A DNA stretch of 64,000 bases, taken from assembly GCF_020733705.1 (NCBI RefSeq), contig NZ_JAJFZM010000001.1, positions 2,666,001 through 2,730,000 on the forward strand, given 5' to 3'. The stretch's first letter is position 1; the number at the start of each line of letters is the position of its first letter. This DNA comes from Nocardia australiensis. Lineage in GTDB: Bacteria; Actinomycetota; Actinomycetes; Mycobacteriales; Mycobacteriaceae. The position numbers and the translations under genes were made by a program. Of the stretch, positions 36,000 through 43,743 are shown one piece after another. The notes under the pieces were generated by a model. The model did not search any database, was not told the origin of the DNA, and saw nothing but the letters and a program-made list of their open reading frames with translations.

Positions 36000-36485
36000 C
36001 CGTCGAGGATCGTCCGGACGTGGCCGATCTGGACGAAGCGATAACCATGCTGGCCGAGGCACACATCGCCGGGCATCCCTACGCCACCGTCGTGCTCGGA
36101 TCATCGACCTATGCGGGACTCAGATTGCGTTCCGAGCGACTACTGCGCGCCGTGGGCGACGTCTCCCCCACAACAAACGTCGTGCTCGACGACGCGTGGG
36201 CCGGTATCCACAACTTCCACCAACTGACTCGCGCGTTGTCACCCACGTCGGTCGGTGCGCGGCTCCGCGATGAGGGCGAATTCATCGGTGCGATCTGGGT
36301 GACCCACTCAGCGCATAAGACGATGTATGCGATGCGCCAGGCCGCGATGGTGCATGTCCTAGGCAACGAACGGGCAGTCGAAGCGACTGCGGCGGCGATC
36401 TATCGGCACCACACCTCGTCGCCCTCCTGGCCGATCATGGCGTCGCTGGACCTGGCCAGGGCGCATGCCGAGCTGGAAGGGAGTG
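36000..36485 (+). pseudogene. Internal fragment of an Orn/Lys/Arg-type PLP decarboxylase
   Basis: About 160 codons corresponding to the middle of the PLP domain: VVLGSSTYAGL, then VVLDDAWAG with the PLP-binding Asp, and THSAHKTMYAMRQAAMVHV with the Schiff-base Lys. Family members are 450-900 residues, so both ends are missing. The frame stays open to 36679, but the last 60 codons do not resemble the family. Confidence 0.6.
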
Positions 36486-36676
36486 CGTCGCGTATCCGCC
36501 CGGCGTCCCCATGGCCAGTCCGGGCGGTGACCAGCTCGATCCGGACCGGGTTGCGGCGGAACTGGCCGGTGGCGCGTCGATTCACCGAGTTCGAAGCGGT
36601 CGCCGGAACCCTCCCTGAGCGCAGGGCCGACCGCCTGATCCGTGCCGCAAGGCGTCAAGGCCCAGTACTATCAAAC

Positions 36677-36690
36677 TAGAACGTGTTCTA
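36677..36690. promoter_or_regulatory. KstR-type operator (TNNAACNNGTTNNA)
   Basis: TAGAACGTGTTCTA is a perfect 14-bp palindrome and an exact match to the KstR consensus known from mycobacterial and rhodococcal cholesterol genes. It lies 47 bases before the P450 start codon, with a TACTAT just upstream. Confidence 0.85.
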
Positions 36691-36737
36691 ATCGTGTGAT
36701 GAGGTCTGCACCGAGGCAGGCCGCGAAGGAGGTACTT

Positions 36738-37964
36738 GTGATCCCACCGTCCATTCCCGCAGGATTCGACTTCACCGACCCCGCCGTGCTGGCTGAACGC
36801 CTGCCGGTCGAAGAGTTCGCCGAGCTGCGTCGCGCTGCGCCGGTCTGGTGGTGCGAGCAGGAGAAGGGAGTCAGCGGTTTCGACGACGGCGGATACTGGG
36901 TCGTAACCAAGATGGATCACATCAAGGAGATGTCCAAGACTCCTGAGGTGTTCTCGTCGGAGGAGAACACCGCCATCATTCGCTTCAACGGAGACATCGC
37001 CCGTGACGAGGTGGAGATGCTTCGGGGGCTCATGCTCAACATGGATCCGCCGAGGCACACCAAGAGCCGACGGATCGTGTCCAAGGGCTTCACTCCCCGA
37101 GCTGTCAACTCGCTGCGCGATGCACTCACCGAGCGTGCCGAACGGATCGTGCACGAGGCGAAGAAGGAGGGGCGGGGTGACTTCGTCCAGCAGATCGCCT
37201 GCGAACTGCCGCTGCAGGCCATCGCGGAGCTGATCGGTGTCCCCCAGGAGGATCGCAAGAAGATCTTCGACTGGACGAACCAGATGATCTCCTACGACGA
37301 CCCCGACTTCGAGGGCGACCACAAGATGGCCACCGCCGAAGTCATGGGTTACGCATGGAATCTGGCCGAGGAGAAGCGCAAGTGTCCGATGGACGACATC
37401 GTCACCACGTTGGTGAACGCGGATGTCGACGGCGAGGCGCTCGGGTCGGATGAGTTCGCCTGGTTCGTCATCCTGCTCGCGGTTGCGGGTAACGAGACCA
37501 CCCGCAATGCCATCACCCACGGCATGAAGGCGTTCGTCGATCACCCCGAGCAGTGGGAGCTCTACAAGGAGCACCGCCCGCGCACCGCACCTGACGAGAT
37601 CGTCCGCTGGGCAACGCCGGTGACAGCCTTCCAACGAACCGCGTTGACCGATACCGAGCTCGGTGGCCAGCTGATCAAGAAGGGCCAGCGCATCGGCATG
37701 TTCTACAGCGCGGCCAACTTCGATCCGGAGTCGTTCGACAACCCGTTCACGTTCGACATCTTCCGAAACCCGAACCCCCATGTCGGTTTCGGCGGCACCG
37801 GCACGCACTTCTGCGTCGGCGCCAACCTCGCCCGACTGGAAATCGACCTGATGTTCAATGCGATCGCCGACGTCATGCCGAATCTGCGTCAGGTCGAGGA
37901 ACCGGTGCGGCTGCGCTCGGGCTGGCTCAACGGGATCAAGCGCTGGGAGGTCGCCTACGAGTGA
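36738..37964 (+). CDS. cyp125: CYP125-type cytochrome P450 (steroid C26-monooxygenase)
   Basis: A 408-residue P450. In family knowledge CYP125 oxidises the terminal methyl group of the cholesterol side chain. Seen: PAGFDFTDPAVLAERLPVEEF at the start, I-helix AVAGNETTRN, K-helix EIVRW, and haem loop FGGTGTHFCVGANLAR with Cys359, all very close to CYP125 as I remember it. GTG 36738 has an excellent GAAGGAGGT before it. The gene is the only intact one among fragments, and the KstR box upstream predicts sterol induction. Confidence 0.88.
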   Translation: MIPPSIPAGFDFTDPAVLAERLPVEEFAELRRAAPVWWCEQEKGVSGFDDGGYWVVTKMDHIKEMSKTPEVFSSEENTAIIRFNGDIARDEVEMLRGLMLNMDPPRHTKSRRIVSKGFTPRAVNSLRDALTERAERIVHEAKKEGRGDFVQQIACELPLQAIAELIGVPQEDRKKIFDWTNQMISYDDPDFEGDHKMATAEVMGYAWNLAEEKRKCPMDDIVTTLVNADVDGEALGSDEFAWFVILLAVAGNETTRNAITHGMKAFVDHPEQWELYKEHRPRTAPDEIVRWATPVTAFQRTALTDTELGGQLIKKGQRIGMFYSAANFDPESFDNPFTFDIFRNPNPHVGFGGTGTHFCVGANLARLEIDLMFNAIADVMPNLRQVEEPVRLRSGWLNGIKRWEVAYE

Positions 37965-38082
37965 GGGATCGCCCCGGCGAGCGGAGCACGCACGTCCGGG
38001 GCGAAGTTCGCAGGGTGCACGGCGGGGCCGTGTCGAACCGATAGGCGAAGCCCGGCTCGGCGCGGGCGCGGAATACCCGTTC

Positions 38083-38265
38083 TCAGCGCTCGAACTGGGC
38101 GCGCTTGAAGTCGCCGTAGGGTTCGTCGCGCCCACGCACCGCCTCGCGGAATCCGACGGTGACGGCGCGAGTCTGGAACGCGTAACCCTCGCGAGGGTGC
38201 CGCGCGGCACCGTCGAGCACGGTGCCGATCACGGCCGAGTTGGCCACTCTGGACCAGATCGCGGC
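38083..38265 (-). pseudogene. Possible C-terminal fragment of a crotonase-family protein
   Basis: About 60 codons reading minus strand end in FREAVRGRDEPYGDFKRAQFER. This resembles the C-terminus of some actinobacterial enoyl-CoA hydratases (RD-P-GD motif). Nothing upstream restores the crotonase core. Weak assignment. Confidence 0.3.
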
Positions 38266-38283
38266 CGATTTCTGGGTCCATCC

Positions 38284-38690
38284 ATGACGTTGTCGAAATG
38301 GATGTGCCAAGCCGATATCGACGACGGGAACAAGCCCGGAACCATGCGCAGCGAGTACGCCGAGTTGTGCGATGCCCGCCGCCGGATCCGGTTGCTGGAG
38401 CAGGAGAACGAGGTGCTGCGGTGCGCCGCAGCGTATCTGTCGCAGGCTCAGATACCGGGAAAAGGCTCTACCGCTCGTGAAAGGGCTTGCCGCCGAGGGG
38501 ATCCCCGTGGTGGTGACGTGCCGGGTGCTGAAGCTCGCCCGCGAGCCCTACTACCGGTGGCTGGCCGAACCGGTCACCGCCGGCGAGGAAACCGAGGCGT
38601 GCGGATCTGCTCGACCAACCGATGGTGGAGCAAATTCGGCAAGTCACGGCGCCGCAAGAACAGCCGCGCCCTGGGGATGTCGCGCAGGTG
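38284..38690 (+). mobile_element. IS3-family insertion sequence remnant
   Basis: Three pieces of an IS3 transposase survive. An OrfA C-terminus is at 38284-38460 (LSKWMCQADIDDG, then RRIRLLEQENEVLR, a coiled leucine-zipper-like region). An OrfB N-terminus is in another frame at about 38440-38590 (LVKGLAAEGIPVVVTCRVLK, then YYRWLAEPVTAGE). An internal OrfB piece is at about 38598-38680 (RICSTNRWWSKFGKSRRRKN). The integrase DDE core is missing, and a deletion plus frame change lies near 38590. Terminal inverted repeats were not found. Dead element. Confidence 0.75.
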
Positions 38691-38733
38691 CAGGCATAGG
38701 CGGTCGGCGATCGGGCGGTAGCTGCTGGCGTAG

Positions 38734-38940
38734 TCAGTACAGCCCTTCGACGGCTTCATCCCAGCGTGGCCCGATACCCAGGTCGCGGGTTCCGAGCAGG
38801 TCGGTACAGAAGTCGCACCGGTCCCAGCCGCCCGCGATGGACAGGAGTTCGCGATACTGCGGGTCCAGGCGGGAAACAAAGCGGTCCTCGGCGAAGCGGA
38901 GCTGCTGCTCGGTGGCCCCTGTTACGGGCGGTGTTAGTGG
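38734..38940 (-). pseudogene. SMI1/KNR4 (SUKH) domain fragment
   Basis: Minus-strand codons read PPVTGATEQQLRFAEDRF and then LDPQYRELLSIAGGWDRCDF, a typical SMI1/KNR4 or SUKH start, and stop at 38734 after about 65 codons. The usual domain is 120 residues or more and no start codon with SD is seen. SUKH proteins are often immunity proteins of polymorphic toxin systems; no toxin is present here. Confidence 0.55.
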
Positions 38941-39135
38941 ATGGCGTTCAGGGGGTCGACAGCGGCCGGGCGACGGTTTCGGCGGTATGCCGGGTTCGAA
39001 CCATCAACGTCGAGTGATCGCTGGGCCGGGGCCCCAGCGATTGCCGCAGTCCCGCCTCGTCCATCGAAAAACGCCTGATAGCGATGCGTTTCGCAGAAAT
39101 TCAGGAAATCCGTTGCCAAAAACCTCGACAAAGAT
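38941..39135. other. Gap between island fragments and tRNA
   Basis: About 200 bp with no credible gene. Short open frames here lack start sites and family features. I looked for a repeat of the tRNA 3' end as an attachment site and saw none. Confidence 0.5.
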
Positions 39136-39175
39136 TGAGGGCGGTACTGGAACCTACCGGCCAGTACCGCCCTCA
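39136..39175 (-). terminator. Terminator downstream of tRNA-fMet
   Basis: TGAGGGCGGTACTGG (39136-39150) pairs perfectly with CCAGTACCGCCCTCA (39161-39175) around a 10-base loop, 4 bases after the tRNA 3' end in its direction of transcription. Confidence 0.85.
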
Positions 39176-39179
39176 TTTG

Positions 39180-39253
39180 TAGCGGGGACAGGATTTGAAC
39201 CTGCGACCTCTGGGTTATGAGCCCAGCGAGCTACCGAGCTGCTCCACCCCGCG
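39180..39253 (-). tRNA. Initiator tRNA-fMet (anticodon CAT)
   Basis: 74 bases (CCA not encoded) fold as a tRNA: 5' CGCGGGG acceptor strand, D-loop AGCTCGGTAGCT, anticodon arm GGGCTCATAACCC with CAT, and T-arm GGTTCAAATCC. The three G:C pairs at the base of the anticodon stem and the unpaired first base (C1 opposite T72) mark an initiator tRNA. It is flanked on the downstream side by a degraded island, as often seen at tRNA insertion sites. Confidence 0.95.
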
Positions 39254-39318
39254 TTGGGTAGACACAACCTTACGCAGGTCGGGGGTCAACAACCTAATCG
39301 CCAGGTCAGACGGCTCGA

Positions 39319-40848
39319 TCAACCGAATTCGATGCCTTGGGCAAGTGGGAGTTGATCGGAGTAGTTGACGGTGTTGGTGGCTCGGCGCATGTATGCCTTC
39401 CAGGAATCGGAGCCGGATTCGCGCCCGCCGCCGGTGTGCTTCTCGCCGCCGAACGCGCCGCCGATTTCGGCGCCGGAGGTGCCGATATTGACGTTGGCGA
39501 TACCGCAGTCGGATCCGTCGGCGGCCAGGAATCGTTCCGCCTCACGTTGGTCACCGGTGAATATGGCGGACGAAAGGCCTTGCGGCACCGCATTATGCAG
39601 CTCTATCGCGGCATCGAAGTCCTGATAGGTGAGTACGTAGAGAATCGGCGCGAAGGTTTCCTCGCGAACCACCGCCGTCTGCGCGGGCATCCGGACGATG
39701 GCGGGGCGAACGTAGTAGGCGTCGTCGCCGAATCCGTCCACTCGCTCGCCGCCGCATACCAGTTCGCCGCCGTCGGCGATCGCCCGCTCCAGCGCGATGC
39801 GCATGCCGTCGTGGGCGCGTCCATCGATGAGCGGGCCGACCAGCACGCTGTCATCGAGCGGATTGCCGACGCGCAGTCGCTCATAGGCGCCGGCCACCCG
39901 TTGCAGCAGCTGTCCGACGGCATCGTCATGCACGATGAGCCGCCGCAGCGTCGTGCACCGCTGACCGGCGGTGCCCGCGGCCGCGAAAACGATTCCGCGA
40001 GCGGCGAGTTCGATATCCGCCGACGGGGTAACGATCGCGCCGTTGTTCCCGCCCAATTCCAGTAGGCAGCGGCCGAATCGCGCGGCGACCTTCGGTGCGA
40101 CGGCGCGCCCCATGCGCACCGAGCCGGTAGCGCTGAGTAGTGCGACTCGCTCGTCGTCGACCAGCCGCGCGCCGACCTCGGACCCACCTTGAATCAGTTG
40201 GTGCACTTCTGGATCCGCGCCGACATCGGCGGCGGCCCGCCGCAGCAGGGTGTGGCAGGCCAATGCCGTCAATGGCGTTGTCTCCGAAGGTTTCCACACA
40301 ACGGTGTCGCCGCAGACCAACGCGACAGCGGTATTCCACGCCCACACCGCGACTGGGAAGTTGAACGCCGAAATCACTCCGATGACTCCCAATGGGTGCC
40401 AGGTTTCCATCAGTCGATGCCCGGGGCGCTCCGAGGGCATGGTCTTGCCGTAGAGCTGCCGCGACAGTCCGATGGCGAACTCGCAGATGTCGATCATCTC
40501 CTGCACCTCGCCAACGGCTTCGGCGCCGATCTTGCCCGCCTCCAGGGTGACCAGCTCGCCCAGTCGAACCTTGTGCACGGTGAGCAATTCGGCCAGCCGT
40601 CGCACCACGGCGGCGCGTTCGGGCGCGGGCACCGTGCGCCACCGGTGGAATGCCTGTGCGGCGCGGTCGATCGCCGCGTCGACCTCGTCGGTGGAATGGG
40701 AGTGCAGCGTGGTGAGCGTTCCGCCGGTGATGGGGGTTCGGGCGGGCAGTGTGCCGGTCGCGGGCAGCTCGGCGCCGAGTTCGCCCAGTAGCGTTGCCGC
40801 GCGGGCGAATAGATCCTCGGTGCGGGGGTTATCGAGCGTATGTGTCAT
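39319..40848 (-). CDS. pcd: Piperideine-6-carboxylate / aminoadipate-semialdehyde dehydrogenase
   Basis: A 509-residue aldehyde dehydrogenase that oxidises the aminoadipate semialdehyde (cyclic piperideine-6-carboxylate) made by Lat to 2-aminoadipate. Motifs: FNFPVAVWAWN, WKPSETTPL, LELGGNNGAIV (catalytic Glu) and AGTAGQRCTTLRRL (catalytic Cys). The sequence follows the AASADH (ALDH7-like) pattern. Divergent from lrpA; lat is 0.65 kb away. Position matches M. tuberculosis pcd. Confidence 0.92.
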   Translation of the reverse strand: MTHTLDNPRTEDLFARAATLLGELGAELPATGTLPARTPITGGTLTTLHSHSTDEVDAAIDRAAQAFHRWRTVPAPERAAVVRRLAELLTVHKVRLGELVTLEAGKIGAEAVGEVQEMIDICEFAIGLSRQLYGKTMPSERPGHRLMETWHPLGVIGVISAFNFPVAVWAWNTAVALVCGDTVVWKPSETTPLTALACHTLLRRAAADVGADPEVHQLIQGGSEVGARLVDDERVALLSATGSVRMGRAVAPKVAARFGRCLLELGGNNGAIVTPSADIELAARGIVFAAAGTAGQRCTTLRRLIVHDDAVGQLLQRVAGAYERLRVGNPLDDSVLVGPLIDGRAHDGMRIALERAIADGGELVCGGERVDGFGDDAYYVRPAIVRMPAQTAVVREETFAPILYVLTYQDFDAAIELHNAVPQGLSSAIFTGDQREAERFLAADGSDCGIANVNIGTSGAEIGGAFGGEKHTGGGRESGSDSWKAYMRRATNTVNYSDQLPLAQGIEFG

Positions 40849-40972
40849 CAGTTGTCGCTCCGCCGTGTGTCGTTGGATATCTCTGCTGAGGACTTTCGGG
40901 TCTGTGCACGATGCTGTGCTGTTGCGAGCGTGAACGAGTAGAAGCCGTTGCCACGAGCCAGGTCCGCTGGGT

Positions 40973-40978
40973 TAGCCT
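40973..40978 (+). promoter_or_regulatory. Probable -10 box (TAGCCT) of lrpA
   Basis: TAGCCT ends 6 bases before ATG 40985, with no SD. Suggests a leaderless mRNA. Confidence 0.5.
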
Positions 40979-40984
40979 TCGCAG

Positions 40985-41437
40985 ATGGCGGATACACCGG
41001 CAAGACCCGCACTCGATGACATCGATCGCCTGCTGATTCGTGAACTGATGGCCGACGGTCGGGCCACCCTGTCGAACCTGGCAGAGAAGGCGAGCCTATC
41101 GGTCTCCGCCGTGCAATCGCGGGTGCGCAGGTTAGAGGCGCGCGGGGTGATCCGTGGCTATACCGCGCACGTCGATCCCGAGGCGCTCGGTCAGCTGCTG
41201 TCGGCATTCGTCGCGATCACTCCTCTCGACCCGTCGCAACCCGATGATGCTCCGGCCGTGCTGCAGCATGTCCCCGGCATCGAGGCGTGCCACTCGGTGG
41301 CCGGTGACGAGAGCTACATGCTGTTGGTTCGAGTCGCATCGCCCCGGCATCTCGAGCAGTTGCTGCAGGAGATCAGGGCGACCGCGAACGTCAGGACTCG
41401 AAGCACCATCATCTTGCAGACATTCTATGACAGATAA
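40985..41437 (+). CDS. lrpA: Lrp/AsnC-family regulator
   Basis: A 150-residue feast/famine regulator. An N-terminal HTH (LDDIDRLLIRELMADGRATL, then AEKASLSVSAVQSRVRRLE) is followed by a RAM ligand-binding domain (GIEACHSVAGDESYMLLVR). It sits between pcd and lat and most likely controls both in response to lysine or related amino acids, as for M. tuberculosis LrpA. The palindrome at 41476-41489 before lat is a candidate site. Confidence 0.92.
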   Translation: MADTPARPALDDIDRLLIRELMADGRATLSNLAEKASLSVSAVQSRVRRLEARGVIRGYTAHVDPEALGQLLSAFVAITPLDPSQPDDAPAVLQHVPGIEACHSVAGDESYMLLVRVASPRHLEQLLQEIRATANVRTRSTIILQTFYDR

Positions 41438-41475
41438 CGATTCGCCGTAATTAATACGTTCAGTTGTAGAGATTG

Positions 41476-41489
41476 CGTAAATATTTACG
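41476..41489. promoter_or_regulatory. Perfect 14-bp palindrome before lat
   Basis: CGTAAATATTTACG is exactly self-complementary and strikingly AT-rich in this GC-rich DNA. It lies 13 bases before GTG 41503 and 38 bases after lrpA. It fits an Lrp-type operator that overlaps the lat promoter. Confidence 0.7.
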
Positions 41490-41502
41490 TACTCTGGCCG
41501 AT

Positions 41503-42852
41503 GTGACCCTCGAACTGGACCACACCCGCACGGACGGTGACTCCGCACCGATCACCCCCGCGAGCCGGGTACGCGAGATCCTGTCGTCGCACATCCTTGC
41601 CGACGGCTTCGATTTGGTGCTCGACATCGGCAAATCGCGTGGCTGCCGCCTCGTCGACGAACGAGACGGCAGCTCCTACCTCGACATGTTCGGCTTTTTC
41701 GCGTCGAACGCACTGGGCATGAACCATCCCGCACTCGCCGATAACGCGGACTTCCGCGCCGAATTGACCACCGCCGCGCTCAACAAGCCGAGCAATTCCG
41801 ACATCTATTCCGTCGAAATGGCCAGGTTCGTAGACACTTTCGCGCGCGTGCTCGGCGATCCACGGCTACCGCACCTGTTCTTCATCGACGGTGGCGGCCT
41901 CGCGGTGGAGAACGCGCTCAAGGTCGCGTTCGACTGGAAGAGCAGGCACAACCAATCCCACGGCCGCCCAACGGAACTCGGCACCAAGGTGCTGCACCTG
42001 ACCGGTGCGTTCCACGGTCGCACCGGGTACACCATGTCGTTGACCAATACCGACCCGGTCAAGGTGGCCCGCTTCCCCAAGTTCGACTGGCCACGCATCG
42101 ACGCGCCCTATCTGAGCGACGACCACGACATCGATGCCGCCGAGGCGCACGCTTTGGACCAGGCACGGCGCGCCTTCGCCGAAAACCCGTACGACATAGC
42201 GTGTTTCATCGCCGAACCGATCCAAGGCGAGGGCGGCGACCGGCACCTGCGAGCGCAGTTCCTGCAGGCCATGCAGCGGCTGTGTCACGAGAACGACGCG
42301 TTGTTCGTGCTCGACGAGGTGCAGACCGGTGTCGGTATGACCGGAACCGTCTGGGCCTACCAGCAACTCGGCCTCGAACCAGATGTCGTCGCGTTCGGGA
42401 AGAAGACTCAGGTGTGTGGCGTGATGGCGGGCGGGCGCGTCGACGAGGTACCCGACAATGTCTTCGTGGTCAGCTCCCGTCTCAATTCCACCTGGGGCGG
42501 CAACCTCACCGATATGGTGCGCTCCCGCCGGATACTCGAGGTGCTCGAACGCGACAAGCTGATCGAGCGCTCCCTTGCCCCCGGCGCGCATCTGCTACAG
42601 CGGCTGACAGAGTTCGCCGCGGCGCACCCCAGCATCACCGAACCGCGCGGACGCGGCCTGATGTGCGCGATCACGATGTCCTCGGCGCAGCTTCGCGACC
42701 AAGTCGTGACCAAGCTGCGCGAAGACGAACACGTGCTGATCCTCGGCACCGGTGAACGCGGCATTCGCTTCCGGCCGCCGCTCACCGTCACCGAGCCTGA
42801 ACTCGACGCGGCTCTCGACGCGCTGGATCGGGTACTGACCGGCCTCGGCTGA
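41503..42852 (+). CDS. lat: L-lysine 6-aminotransferase
   Basis: Transfers the epsilon-amino group of lysine to 2-oxoglutarate; 449 residues from GTG 41503. Class III aminotransferase motifs: FIDGGGLAVENALKVAFDWKS split by conserved Glu and Asn, GAFHGRTGYT, IAEPIQGEGGDRHL, LDEVQTGVGMTG, and PLP-lysine FGKKTQVCGVMAGG. An ATG at 41473 would place codons across the AT-rich palindrome, so I prefer the GTG, though this is not certain. With pcd it forms a lysine-to-aminoadipate route. Confidence 0.92.
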   Translation: MTLELDHTRTDGDSAPITPASRVREILSSHILADGFDLVLDIGKSRGCRLVDERDGSSYLDMFGFFASNALGMNHPALADNADFRAELTTAALNKPSNSDIYSVEMARFVDTFARVLGDPRLPHLFFIDGGGLAVENALKVAFDWKSRHNQSHGRPTELGTKVLHLTGAFHGRTGYTMSLTNTDPVKVARFPKFDWPRIDAPYLSDDHDIDAAEAHALDQARRAFAENPYDIACFIAEPIQGEGGDRHLRAQFLQAMQRLCHENDALFVLDEVQTGVGMTGTVWAYQQLGLEPDVVAFGKKTQVCGVMAGGRVDEVPDNVFVVSSRLNSTWGGNLTDMVRSRRILEVLERDKLIERSLAPGAHLLQRLTEFAAAHPSITEPRGRGLMCAITMSSAQLRDQVVTKLREDEHVLILGTGERGIRFRPPLTVTEPELDAALDALDRVLTGLG

Positions 42853-42853
42853 C

Positions 42854-43198
42854 TCAGTTCGAATTCGGCCGCAGCCCGAGCCCGCCCTCGACGAATCGAC
42901 GGACCGAGTCCAGCCCGGACGCCAACGCCGGTTCGAAACCCGACCGGGCCCAACCGGTGACCTCGGCCGTGTCGTCTTCGGTGGGGGTGACGCCGATTTC
43001 GGCGACCAGTTCGGCGGTCGTCGGTTCGCACACCGCCCACGAATAGTGGGTTTCGTTGTCCCACTGTGCTGTTCGACGCGCGACATAGTCGGGGTCGGTG
43101 ATGCCACCCTCGGCCAGCGCCGGGCGGTCATCGATACGGTCGTCGGCGCGCAGTGCGCGCAGGTACCAGGACCCCGCGTTGATCTCGACCGGTTCCAT
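42854..43198 (-). CDS. GNAT-like protein, short
   Basis: A 114-residue protein with an acetyltransferase-like layout: YLRALRADDRIDDRPAL at the start, a WDNETHYSWAVCEPTTAELVAEIGV strand region (given here as landmarks W-D-N-E and A-E-I-G-V), and GFEPALASGLDSVRRFVEG at the end. The Q/RxxGxG/A acetyl-CoA motif is not visible, so activity is doubtful. It overlaps the DUF1707 gene by one base (TGATG), which suggests coupling, and is convergent with lat. Confidence 0.55.
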   Translation of the reverse strand: MEPVEINAGSWYLRALRADDRIDDRPALAEGGITDPDYVARRTAQWDNETHYSWAVCEPTTAELVAEIGVTPTEDDTAEVTGWARSGFEPALASGLDSVRRFVEGGLGLRPNSN

Positions 43199-43599
43199 CA
43201 GTCCTCGTCCCGGCGGCGATTGCGCCTGTCATGTCCGTGCTCGTGCCGATTGCCGAATAGGAGTGCGCCCGCCAGCGGAATCGCCAGGAACCACAGCCAG
43301 CTGCCGGTGGTGAAGAACAGGATGACCGCGACGATCGGGATCACCGCCATCACCCGCTCCGGCCACTCGGCGAGAAACCCGCTGTCGGGTTTGGCCGGCG
43401 GGGTGGCCACCGTGTCGGGCTCGGGAAGATCCACGAACACCGTGTCCAGCTCGCCGCGGGTCATCGAGGCCGCGACGATCGCACTGCGCTCGTCGAATTC
43501 GGCGACGCTGAGCCTACCGGCGGCGAAATGATCGGACAGTCGCCGCATTGCCTGTTCACGCTCAGCGGTGCCGACGCGGATCTCGGGCACGTCACTCAT
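43198..43599 (-). CDS. DUF1707 membrane protein
   Basis: A 133-residue protein. The N-terminal about 55 residues (IRVGTAEREQAMRRLSDHFA, then GRLSVAEFDERSAIVAASMTR) are a DUF1707 domain, a short helical unit in many actinobacterial membrane proteins. Two hydrophobic spans follow (VMAVIPIVAVILFF and WLWFLAIPLAGALLF), then a His/Arg/Asp-rich tail. ATG 43599 is preferred over 43683 because the domain starts there and TAGCCT lies 7 bases before it. Confidence 0.8.
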   Translation of the reverse strand: MSDVPEIRVGTAEREQAMRRLSDHFAAGRLSVAEFDERSAIVAASMTRGELDTVFVDLPEPDTVATPPAKPDSGFLAEWPERVMAVIPIVAVILFFTTGSWLWFLAIPLAGALLFGNRHEHGHDRRNRRRDED

Positions 43600-43606
43600 A
43601 GCAGCC

Positions 43607-43612
43607 AGGCTA
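43607..43612 (-). promoter_or_regulatory. Probable -10 box (TAGCCT) of the DUF1707 gene
   Basis: TAGCCT on the minus strand ends 7 bases before ATG 43599 and supports that start. Confidence 0.45.
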
Positions 43613-43743
43613 GCGTTCACGTAGGGGAGGTCACACTGGTCGGGTGTGGTCGGCGGGGTTAGGGTCGATGCAGGTTCGGGCAATTCGGGATCGACCGGGT
43701 TGTCGCCCCAACCCGCAGCGCCGCGGTTACCGGGAGGTCAGCG

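Noticed and set aside
35972..36679. Intact gene from ATG 35972
   Set aside because: It encodes only the middle of a PLP decarboxylase; the N-terminal domain and C-terminus are missing and there is no SD, so it is treated as a fragment.
38941..39135. Attachment-site duplicate of the tRNA 3' end near the island
   Set aside because: No second copy of the T-arm and acceptor sequence could be seen in the 35-39 kb strip. GGGTTCGAACC near 38990 is only tRNA-like and not a match.
39319..42852. lat and pcd as part of a cephamycin-type biosynthetic cluster
   Set aside because: No pcbAB, pcbC or other beta-lactam genes nearby; gene order matches the primary lysine catabolism locus of mycobacteria.
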